NCBI GenBank assembly: GCA_937892995.1 | Contig: CALBJS010000098.1 | Location: 1 to 11,246 of the forward strand | Origin: an uncultured Peptococcaceae bacterium | Lineage (GTDB): Bacteria > Bacillota > Desulfitobacteriia > Desulfitobacteriales > Syntrophobotulaceae | Length of the DNA: 11,246 nucleotides | Direction: 5' to 3' | Part shown: positions 1 to 5,442 of the stretch, piece after piece | How the letters are laid out: each line of letters begins with the position of its first letter | Numbering within the stretch: the first letter of the stretch is position 1 | Translations under genes and position numbers: made by a program | The notes under the pieces: generated by a model | Told to the model about the DNA's origin: nothing | Databases searched by the model: none | Seen by the model: only the letters and a program-made list of their open reading frames with translations

Positions 1-56
1 AAAAGAGAAAAGGTTGGCACCTGCCTTCTCAGTTCAGTTATTTTAGTGCCGGTGAT

Positions 57-1151
57 ATGAATTTACGGGTGGGAATTATCGCCTGCGAAGGTGCTTATAA
101 AGAAGAAGAATTTCTTTTAGGCGGGATTCTTTGGGGTAGCCGCTTAGGAAATGGTGCTAGGACAGTGATCTATTTTGTAGCACAAGAGTTTTCGCCTATT
201 TTCTTAGGTGCTTTGGCTAAGCTTGGGGGAACTTTATCAGCTAAAGCAGTATTTTGGAGAGAAAAGCTTACCCCTAGTCTTTACCCCGTGCAAGAAAAAA
301 AATATCCTAGGTCTTCTTTTTGTGCCGAATTAGGTGAATTAAGACCACAATGGGATTTTTGGGAAAGACATATTAATCCGGTAGCTTTGAATCACCTTAA
401 GGTTATAAAGCGTTATTTTGAGGAACTGGTAAAAAGAAGAGTTAGAACGGTATTCAAAAAAAATAAGATTGTTTTCTGTTGGGGGAATATTGAGATCGCC
501 GAGGTGAAAAAGAAAGGAAACAAATTTGAACTCACTACTAAAATCAAATGGACAAGAAATAAGAGTATTGCAAGAAAATTTCTAAAGTCAGGGTGGGTAG
601 ATTGCTCAGGAGCGATAAATGAAGAATTTCGGAGGGCGATCAACGGAATATTAGAATTACTTGAGAATATGGAATCAAACGGTAGTTTAGATATTAAGGA
701 TTTACTTGCAATTAAATTGATTAGTGAGGGGAACTTTGCACCAGAGTTTTTTGGAAAATATTTTGAGTTACCTTGGATTCCGAAAAAGCGAAACCATATA
801 TTTAATACTGGTGATCTATATTTTTTTTCATTAGCTAATCAGATAAAGGTAATTAATCCTATCCTTGAAAAACCATTACAAAGGATTGTGATCACTCTCC
901 TGGCTTTAACTACCTTAGAATATAGTTCTTTAAGTAATAATGGATTTTTCCCTTACTTCAATAATAAATGGAACCGAAAGCTATACCTTTTAAGTCAACC
1001 CAATTTGATAGAAGAATTACGTTTATGTCGATCTTGGTTAAAAGAAGCCGAAAGATATCCACTTATCTTACTCCCTGCGAATTGGAAAACAGAAGGTCTT
1101 AAGGAATTAAAAGATTTAAATTTTTCTGATTTGCAAGAACCATTTTTCTGA
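57..1151 (+). CDS. Hypothetical protein, possibly 5'-partial
   Basis: I do not recognise a family. The visible product is about 364 residues. It begins with a hydrophobic, Gly-rich segment (residues 1-65, alternating beta-like and helical stretches such as VGIIACEG and TVIYFVAQ), followed by a Lys/Arg-rich middle (about 115-175) and a Leu/Ile-rich helical C-terminal half. No signal peptide, clear membrane segment, metal motif or catalytic signature is evident. The first ATG in the frame (57) has only a weak Shine-Dalgarno (GGTG two bases before it), and the same frame is open back to base 3. The 18 codons upstream encode a plausible protein segment, so the true N-terminus may lie outside the window. 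A 94-base gap separates it from the acetyltransferase gene. Coding is supported by length and by the absence of any comparable competing frame; function is unknown. Confidence 0.7.
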   Translation: MNLRVGIIACEGAYKEEEFLLGGILWGSRLGNGARTVIYFVAQEFSPIFLGALAKLGGTLSAKAVFWREKLTPSLYPVQEKKYPRSSFCAELGELRPQWDFWERHINPVALNHLKVIKRYFEELVKRRVRTVFKKNKIVFCWGNIEIAEVKKKGNKFELTTKIKWTRNKSIARKFLKSGWVDCSGAINEEFRRAINGILELLENMESNGSLDIKDLLAIKLISEGNFAPEFFGKYFELPWIPKKRNHIFNTGDLYFFSLANQIKVINPILEKPLQRIVITLLALTTLEYSSLSNNGFFPYFNNKWNRKLYLLSQPNLIEELRLCRSWLKEAERYPLILLPANWKTEGLKELKDLNFSDLQEPFF

Positions 1152-1166
1152 ATTTCTTGAAGAGAA

Positions 1167-1195
1167 TTGCATTCACCTAAGTTACATAGTAATAT
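1167..1195 (+). promoter_or_regulatory. Candidate sigma-A promoter for the acetyltransferase-rnhA pair
   Basis: TTGCAT (1167-1172) and TAATAT (1190-1195) are separated by 17 bases, in the only intergenic gap ahead of the acetyltransferase gene. Each hexamer matches four of six consensus positions. This is a modest match in AT-rich DNA. Confidence 0.35.
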
Positions 1196-1245
1196 TTATT
1201 TGTCTGTCCTTTTAAAAAAATGGAGTTAAGTATAAGGAGAAAAAG

Positions 1246-1704
1246 ATGATTCTCTATAGACACGCAAAACTTAGCGATGTGGAAGAAATTATTAAGTTAA
1301 TTAATCAATATGCAGAAAAGGGCTTGATGTTACCTCGGACAAGAAGTGCACTGTATGAAGGAATAAGAGAATTTGTAGTTGCTGTTGAAGATGAACAGCT
1401 TATAGGTGCAGGCTCACTTCATATTATTTGGGAAGATCTTGCTGAGATCAGAACCCTGGCAGTAGAACAAAATCATCAAGGGAAAGGGATAGGTCGTAAG
1501 ATAGTAGAAATACTTTTACATGAAGCGATGCAGCTTCATTGTCCCAAAGTTTTCACCTTGACTTACCAAGTTGACTTTTTTATTCACATGGGATTTGAAC
1601 TAGTAGATAAAGAAAAGATGCCCCAGAAGGTATGGAAAGATTGTATTCACTGTGTAAAATTTCCTAATTGTGATGAGAATGCCATGATTTATAATTTCGG
1701 ATGA
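1246..1704 (+). CDS. argA: GNAT acetyltransferase, short-form N-acetylglutamate synthase-like
   Basis: A 152-residue single-domain GNAT protein expected to transfer acetyl from acetyl-CoA to the amino group of glutamate, the first step of arginine synthesis. The sequence shows the GNAT acetyl-CoA loop QGKGIG (residues 78-83) after a beta strand IRTLAV. It also has the family-typical stretches YAEKGLMLPR (22-31) and LTYQVDFF (105-112), and a Cys-containing tail with C133, C136 and C142 in the pattern DCxxCxKFPxC. These stretches recall the short ArgA-like proteins of clostridia and actinobacteria rather than the long kinase-fold ArgA of E. coli. The Cys tail might bind a metal, which is inference. 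The start ATG has a strong AAGGAG (1233-1238) seven bases upstream. rnhA starts 15 bases after its stop, so the two are probably cotranscribed. The exact amine substrate cannot be fixed from sequence; other GNAT roles remain possible. Confidence 0.85.
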   Translation: MILYRHAKLSDVEEIIKLINQYAEKGLMLPRTRSALYEGIREFVVAVEDEQLIGAGSLHIIWEDLAEIRTLAVEQNHQGKGIGRKIVEILLHEAMQLHCPKVFTLTYQVDFFIHMGFELVDKEKMPQKVWKDCIHCVKFPNCDENAMIYNFG

Positions 1705-1719
1705 GTTTACGGAGGATAA

Positions 1720-2193
1720 ATGACAACTAAGAAAGTAATTATCTTTACGGATGGAGCCTGTTCTGGTAATCCTGGGCCAGGTGGTTGGGCTGCCGTCCTT
1801 AAATATGGTCAACATGTTAGGGAAATTAGTGGTTTTGAGCAAGAGACTACGAATCAAAGAATGGAACTAATTGCTGCAGTAGAAGCATTATCCGCTTTGC
1901 GGGAGCCTTGCTACGCGGATTTATATAGTGATAGTGCTTATTTAATAAATGCATTTGAACAAAATTGGTTCTTGCGTTGGAAAAAAAATGGTTGGTTAAA
2001 CGCTAAGAAAAAGCCGGTCGAAAATCGTGATTTATGGATTAGGCTACTTGAATTAGCCTCTATACATCAAGTTAAATGGATAAAAGTAAAGGGACATTCA
2101 GGAAATCCAGATAATGAAAGATGTGATGAACTCGCTAGAAAAGCCATTACTAATGCTGTCGATAGGAAAGAGGAAAGAAATAACAAATACTAA
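1720..2193 (+). CDS. rnhA: Ribonuclease HI
   Basis: A 157-residue RNase HI that cuts the RNA strand of RNA-DNA hybrids in the cytoplasm, with a role in removing primers and R-loops. It carries the complete catalytic set: D11 in the opening strand FTDGACSGNPGPGGW, E49 in RMEL, D71 in YSDS, and D136 in ERCDELA. The loop histidine H126 sits in KGHSGNPDNERCDELA. Length matches the E. coli-type enzyme (about 155 residues), including the basic handle region around residues 87-98 (WKKNGWLNAKKK). The start is supported by GGAGG at 1711-1715, four bases before the ATG, which is a short but usable spacing. It lies 15 bases after the acetyltransferase gene and is followed by a long gene-free stretch, so it is likely the last gene of its transcript. 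Nothing appears damaged. Confidence 0.97.
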   Translation: MTTKKVIIFTDGACSGNPGPGGWAAVLKYGQHVREISGFEQETTNQRMELIAAVEALSALREPCYADLYSDSAYLINAFEQNWFLRWKKNGWLNAKKKPVENRDLWIRLLELASIHQVKWIKVKGHSGNPDNERCDELARKAITNAVDRKEERNNKY

Positions 2194-2202
2194 GCGACAG
2201 TC

Positions 2203-2230
2203 TTGTTTTTAACATAAATTAAGTTATAAT
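2203..2230 (+). promoter_or_regulatory. Candidate upstream sigma-A promoter
   Basis: TTGTTT (2203-2208) and a perfect TATAAT (2225-2230) are separated by 16 bases, ten bases after the rnhA stop codon. The -10 box is perfect and the -35 box is partial. It would give a leader of about 550 nt and is less well matched overall than the promoter at 2341. Confidence 0.4.
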
Positions 2231-2311
2231 AGTTATTAGTGAAGGATAGTATTTAGTAGAAATAAGCATAATTTTAAATCTGCAATAATTTCAAAAAACA
2301 AGAAATAATTA

Positions 2312-2325
2312 TCTAAATATTTAGA
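2312..2325. promoter_or_regulatory. 14-bp perfect palindrome upstream of the promoter, possible activator site
   Basis: TCTAAATATTTAGA reads identically on both strands. It is centred about 57 bases upstream of the start predicted from the 2341-2369 promoter, a position typical of activator binding. The regulator is unknown. In AT-rich DNA a 14-bp perfect palindrome is suggestive but not conclusive. Confidence 0.35.
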
Positions 2326-2340
2326 CAGTTACCAATGCGG

Positions 2341-2369
2341 TTGACTATTTGAATAATTCGTTAGATAAT
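2341..2369 (+). promoter_or_regulatory. Sigma-A promoter for the acyl-CoA ligase operon
   Basis: TTGACT (2341-2346) and GATAAT (2364-2369) are separated by exactly 17 bases, each one mismatch from consensus. This is the best promoter match in the region. Initiation is expected near 2376, giving a leader of roughly 410 nt before the ATG at 2790. Confidence 0.6.
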
Positions 2370-2373
2370 ATTA

Positions 2374-2403
2374 ATAATGAAACTGTGTTTTACATAATGA
2401 AAC
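2374..2403. repeat. Direct repeat ATAATGAAAC, two copies 20 bp apart
   Basis: The ten bases ATAATGAAAC occur at 2374-2383 and again at 2394-2403. The 20-bp period is about two helical turns, so a protein could bind both copies on the same face. The first copy overlaps the predicted transcription start, consistent with a repressor site. It could also be a chance repeat in AT-rich sequence. Confidence 0.35.
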
Positions 2404-2537
2404 AGATCATCTTTGCAGGTTATGGACACATTTTTGCTTTTGGTGGTCTACGGTAACTTATGATATCTTTGGCTGTCGGTTTATGCATGCCGTCTACGGT
2501 ATTACACGACACTAAGCCATCTGTGCTGTAGCGGCAC
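2404..2537 (+). ncRNA. Chain of leader hairpins, upstream part
   Basis: Hand pairing gives three successive elements. The first is an imperfect hairpin across 2404-2468, with AGAT/ATCT, CAT/ATG and AGGTTA/TAACTT helices. The second spans 2471-2518 and is closed by GGC/GCC and TGTCG/CGACA; it encloses ATGCCG-TCTA-CGGTAT (2487-2502), a six-pair stem with one G-U and a tetraloop. The third is GTGCTG-TAG-CGGCAC (2523-2537). The ten bases GTCTACGGTA occur twice (2446-2455 and 2492-2501), once in each of the first two elements. Not recognised as a known RNA family. Confidence 0.35.
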
Positions 2538-2583
2538 TGAACTATTTAGCGGTCATTAAAGAGTCATGTCTATATTGACATAT

Positions 2584-2684
2584 TATACTAGGCATCTTAG
2601 GCACAGGAAATCCCTTTAGACTAATAACTTTTTCCTGTGCTAGGGAAAATGGCCTCCGCTTTCAAGATGGCTAAGCCTGGTATG
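2584..2684 (+). ncRNA. Compact structured leader element, riboswitch-like, class unknown
   Basis: A closing helix pairs 2584-2593 with 2675-2684 (ten pairs, two of them G-U) and continues after a three-base bulge (2594-2596) as TTAG (2597-2600) with CTAA (2671-2674). Directly stacked on it is a perfect ten-pair hairpin, GCACAGGAAA (2601-2610) with TTTCCTGTGC (2631-2640). TCCC in its loop (2611-2614) could form a pseudoknot with GGGA (2643-2646). A single-stranded purine- and pyrimidine-mixed segment (2647-2670) completes the junction. About 24 pairs over 100 nt, in the 5' leader of a metabolic operon, make a regulatory RNA likely. No U-run terminator follows it, so control of translation or processing is more likely than attenuation. 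I could not match it to a named riboswitch. Confidence 0.5.
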
Positions 2685-2789
2685 TAATTTAAGGTGGAGA
2701 GGGGGCGTACTTCTTAAGTAGAGGAATTACACAACTTTTAAGTTCGACAAAGTTATGGGAACAAAATTTCTTTATGGAAGGGATAATTC

Positions 2790-4064
2790 ATGGCTAAATT
2801 TCTAGAGTATCAAGGTAAGGAATGGCTTGGAAAAGCCGGCATGCCGGTCCCAAAGGGAAGAGTGGCATCTACCCCGGAAGAAGCTAAGCAAGTAGCGGAG
2901 TGGATTGGTGGACCTGTCGCTATCAAAGGACAAGTACAGGCTGGTGGACGTGGTAAGGCTGGGATTGTTAAATTGGTGAACACTCCTGAAGAGGCCGCCG
3001 CGGCGGCAGCGGAGATTCTTGCAAAAACAGTAAAGGGGCTTCCTGTCCGTCAGGTTCTCGTAGAAGAGAAACTTGATATTAAGAAAGAGTTTTATTGTTC
3101 ATTCGTTATTAATAATGCTAGGGAAGCACTTAGTCCGATGATCATGTTTAGTACCGAAGGCGGTATGGACATTGAAAGTGTTCCTGAAGAGTTAATCTTC
3201 AAGGTAAATATTGACCCAATTTTTGGGTTTCAAATTTATGATGCAATCGATCTTTGTGTTAAAGCTGGAATACCTGATAATGAGCTTAGTAAATTTGCAT
3301 CATTCCTGACGAAGCTGTCTCAAACTTATAAGAAATATGACTGCCAGACCCTCGAAATCAACCCATTTGTCATGACTGGTAGTGGGGATCTTGTTTGTGC
3401 AGACTGCAAGATGGAAATTGACAATAGTTCTGTTGGACGTCATCCAGAATTCGGTATTAAGATTGCTCGTGATCTTCCGGGAGAACCTACTGAATTAGAT
3501 ATTATCGGTTGGAGCATTGAAGAAACTGATGCTCGCGGGACCGGCTTCCTCATGAATATGGGTTATGATGAAGTAAGTCCTGGTTATGTTGGCTACCACC
3601 CTATCGGTGGCGGTTCTGCGATGATGGGACTGGATGCCCTTAACCAAGTTGGGCTTAAACCGGCTAATTATGCCGATACGAGTGGTAATCCTGTTGGATC
3701 AAAAATCTACCGTGTTGCTAAATGTGTTCTCTCTCAACCTAATCTTGACGGCTATCTGCTTGGTGGATTCATGATGGCTAACCAGGAACAATGGCACCAT
3801 GCTAATGCGATGGTTAAAGTGCTTTGGGAGGAACTTCCAAAGAAACCTGGTCTGCCGTGCGTATTGCTTCTCTGTGGTAATAGGGAGGATGAATCTCTTG
3901 AAATCATGCGGGAAGGGTTAGCCGAACTAATGACTCCAGATGGCCCTGGCAAGAGAGTGGAAATTTACGGGAAAGAACATGTTACCGATACCAAATTCAT
4001 CGGCGAAAGACTCTTGGCTCTGGCCAAAGAATACAGAGCTGAGAAAGAAGCTCAAGGAAAGTAG
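2790..4064 (+). CDS. ADP-forming acyl-CoA ligase beta subunit (SucC family), probable malate-CoA ligase beta
   Basis: This 424-residue ATP-grasp protein is the beta subunit of a succinyl-CoA synthetase-type ligase (acid + CoA + ATP <-> acyl-CoA + ADP + Pi). The N-terminal ATP-grasp fold carries K46 and the glycine-rich AGGRGKAG (51-58). The metal-binding pair lies in LEINPF (E189) and CADCK (D205). The C-terminal CoA-ligase domain begins near 265, with GGGSAM (273-278) replacing the usual NGAGLAM. It is some 35 residues longer than E. coli SucC, and the usual NIFGGI power-helix region is replaced by GGFMMANQEQWHHA (325-338). The substrate pocket is therefore probably not the standard succinate one. 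Context (malyl-CoA lyase-family and malic enzyme genes downstream) argues for malyl-CoA/malate, working in the ATP-forming direction. This is inference; succinate is the alternative. Start chosen for GGAAGGG at 2776-2782. Confidence 0.85.
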   Translation: MAKFLEYQGKEWLGKAGMPVPKGRVASTPEEAKQVAEWIGGPVAIKGQVQAGGRGKAGIVKLVNTPEEAAAAAAEILAKTVKGLPVRQVLVEEKLDIKKEFYCSFVINNAREALSPMIMFSTEGGMDIESVPEELIFKVNIDPIFGFQIYDAIDLCVKAGIPDNELSKFASFLTKLSQTYKKYDCQTLEINPFVMTGSGDLVCADCKMEIDNSSVGRHPEFGIKIARDLPGEPTELDIIGWSIEETDARGTGFLMNMGYDEVSPGYVGYHPIGGGSAMMGLDALNQVGLKPANYADTSGNPVGSKIYRVAKCVLSQPNLDGYLLGGFMMANQEQWHHANAMVKVLWEELPKKPGLPCVLLLCGNREDESLEIMREGLAELMTPDGPGKRVEIYGKEHVTDTKFIGERLLALAKEYRAEKEAQGK

Positions 4065-4073
4065 GGAAATACT

Positions 4074-4388
4074 GTGCTGGAAATCAAGGAAAAAAGCATA
4101 ACAGTTAATATCGATACCAGCAAGTGCGACACATGCGAAACCAAAGCGTGTGCGGCTGCATGCAAGAAATATGCTAGAGGTTTACTACAGATCACCGACG
4201 GCAAACCATCTGTTGAGCATTTAAGTGCCGCCGAAGTTCTTCGTCTCGGTACAGAATGTCTGGCTTGTGAGATTGCATGCAAATTTGAAGGCAATAAAGC
4301 TATCAAGATTGATGTTCCTATCGAGGGACTAGATGATTATCTTGCTAAGCGTGGTTTGCCTAATATAACTTGTCTAGTGTCGAAGTAG
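4074..4388 (+). CDS. Small Cys-rich ferredoxin-like protein between ligase subunit genes
   Basis: A 104-residue acidic, soluble protein with eight cysteines: C18xxC21xxxxC26xxxC30, then C62xxC65xxxC69, and C100. The spacing resembles the two half-motifs of small dicluster ferredoxins, including FixX-type electron carriers. The prolines that normally follow the last Cys of each motif are missing, and the halves are 31 residues apart. It probably binds one or two [4Fe-4S] clusters, which is inferred from the cysteines only. It starts with GTG at 4074, preceded by AGGGAA, nine bases after the beta-subunit stop. The alpha-subunit gene begins 34 bases after its own stop, so it is locked inside the ligase operon. 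Ligases of this family need no redox cofactor, so its role is unknown: an electron carrier for the nearby oxidoreductases, a regulatory subunit, or an assembly partner are all possible. Confidence 0.85.
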   Translation: MLEIKEKSITVNIDTSKCDTCETKACAAACKKYARGLLQITDGKPSVEHLSAAEVLRLGTECLACEIACKFEGNKAIKIDVPIEGLDDYLAKRGLPNITCLVSK

Positions 4389-4422
4389 ATACAGAGCAAA
4401 AACTAAAATGAGGGATAAGTAA

Positions 4423-5319
4423 ATGGGCATATTGATTAATAAAGAAACGAAGGTAATTGTCCAAGGAATTACTGGTCGCGAAGGATCCGTAAGGACAAAA
4501 TACATGAAGGAATATGGTACTAAGATAATCGGCGGAACCAGTCCCGGAAAGAAGGGCGAAGAGGTTCACGGCCTTCCTGTTTATAATACCGTAAAAGAAA
4601 TCGTTAGAGAGCAAGGCGAAATTGATTTCAGTGTTATTTTTGTACCGGGAAGAGTATTGAAAACAGCTGTATTTGAAGCAGCTGATGCTGGAGTTAAAAA
4701 TATTATCCCTTGCGTAGAAGGTACTCCTATCCATGATATCATGGAAATGGTTGCTTATTGCAAGATGAGAGGGACCCGTCTCTTAGGACCAGGTTCCATT
4801 GGCATTATTACCCCCGGTGAAGCCGTAGTGGGCTGGCTGGGTGGTAACGTAGAATGGGCTAATAAATTCTTCCAAAAAGGTAATATCGGAGTATTTTCCC
4901 GCAGTGGAGGACAATCCGGTACTATTCCCTGGGTCCTAAGAGAAGGTGGTTTCGGCGTTAGTACTGTAGTTCATACAGGAACCGAACCTGTTCTTGGAAC
5001 ATCCATGGCTGATCTTCTTCCTCTCTTCGAAGCCGACCCCGATACAAAGGGTGTAGCGGTTTATGCTGAAATCGGTGGTTCCCAAGAGGAAGAATGTGCT
5101 GATGTTATTGCTGCCGGCAAATTTACCAAGCCTTTCGTAATCTATGTCGCAGGTGCTTGGGCTCCTGAAGGCCAGCGTTTCTCCCATGCTTCGAACATCG
5201 TTGAACGTGGACGTGGCTCAGCGAAAAGTAAAATAGAAGCAGTTACCAAGGCCGGCGGTTTCATAGCTGAAACTCCTACAGATATTCCTATTATTTTAAA
5301 GAAAAAAGTTAAAAACTAA
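4423..5319 (+). CDS. ADP-forming acyl-CoA ligase alpha subunit (SucD family), probable malate-CoA ligase alpha
   Basis: A 298-residue SucD-family subunit that binds CoA and carries the phosphohistidine intermediate. It shows the N-terminal Rossmann CoA-binding segment VQGITGREGS (13-22), GGTSPGKKG (37-45), the conserved VEGTPIHD (98-105), and FSRSGGQSG (158-166). The active-site H255 is in QRFSHASNI, followed by GRGSAKSK. The usual NCPG of succinyl-CoA synthetase is replaced here by LGPGSIG (121-127), and the substrate-side loops differ, matching the divergence of the partner beta subunit. Length is close to the usual 290 residues. The start is supported by AGGGAT (4411-4416). With the beta subunit it should interconvert malyl-CoA + ADP + Pi and malate + CoA + ATP, giving substrate-level ATP. 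Family assignment is firm; malate specificity is inferred from context. Confidence 0.88.
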   Translation: MGILINKETKVIVQGITGREGSVRTKYMKEYGTKIIGGTSPGKKGEEVHGLPVYNTVKEIVREQGEIDFSVIFVPGRVLKTAVFEAADAGVKNIIPCVEGTPIHDIMEMVAYCKMRGTRLLGPGSIGIITPGEAVVGWLGGNVEWANKFFQKGNIGVFSRSGGQSGTIPWVLREGGFGVSTVVHTGTEPVLGTSMADLLPLFEADPDTKGVAVYAEIGGSQEEECADVIAAGKFTKPFVIYVAGAWAPEGQRFSHASNIVERGRGSAKSKIEAVTKAGGFIAETPTDIPIILKKKVKN

Positions 5320-5362
5320 GGATAAAGATAAGAAAGATAAGATTAATTATTACTGGATGGTG

Positions 5363-5401
5363 TATAATAACTTTGGTCAAAAAAATAATTGACCAAAGTT
5401 A
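5363..5401. promoter_or_regulatory. 13-bp perfect inverted repeat next to a TATAAT box, likely operator
   Basis: TAACTTTGGTCAA (5368-5380) and TTGACCAAAGTTA (5389-5401) are perfect inverted arms around an eight-base A/T spacer. A perfect TATAAT (5363-5368) abuts the left arm, although the -35 is weak, so the repeat would lie over the transcription start. No T-run follows the repeat, arguing against a terminator. A second small repeat, GGCCT (5403-5407) with AGGCC (5414-5418), follows. The arms contain TTGGTC/GACCAA half-sites similar to the core found at 7992-8001. Confidence 0.5.
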
Positions 5402-5442
5402 AGGCCTATAAAAAGGCCAATAAAACGAAGGAGGATACCACA

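Larger units (their letters stand above)
2194..2789 (+). other. 596-base gene-free leader region of the acyl-CoA ligase operon
   Basis: No reading frame with a credible start, Shine-Dalgarno and length was found on either strand. The stretch contains two promoter candidates (2203-2230 and 2341-2369), a 14-bp palindrome (2312-2325), a direct repeat at the predicted transcription start, and a chain of hairpins from about 2404 to 2684. The last 100 bases before the gene are unstructured apart from small AACTT/AAGTT and TACTT/AAGTA hairpins. A Shine-Dalgarno (GGAAGGG, 2776-2782) lies seven bases before the ATG. The length and structure suggest leader-mediated control. Confidence 0.7.

Noticed and set aside
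2471..2490. Sigma-54 promoter around GGCTGTCGGTTTATGC
   Set aside because: The GG to GC spacing is 12 or 9 bases, not the required 10.
2575..2603. Promoter at TTGACA 2575-2580
   Set aside because: The -35 is perfect but no -10 hexamer lies 16-18 bases downstream. The bases belong to a small ATGTC/GACAT hairpin and the closing helix of the leader element.
2194..2789. CRISPR array, tRNA or insertion-sequence remnant in the long gene-free region
   Set aside because: There are no regularly spaced repeats, no tRNA-like cloverleaf with a TTCGAA arm, and no transposase fragments or terminal inverted repeats with target duplications.
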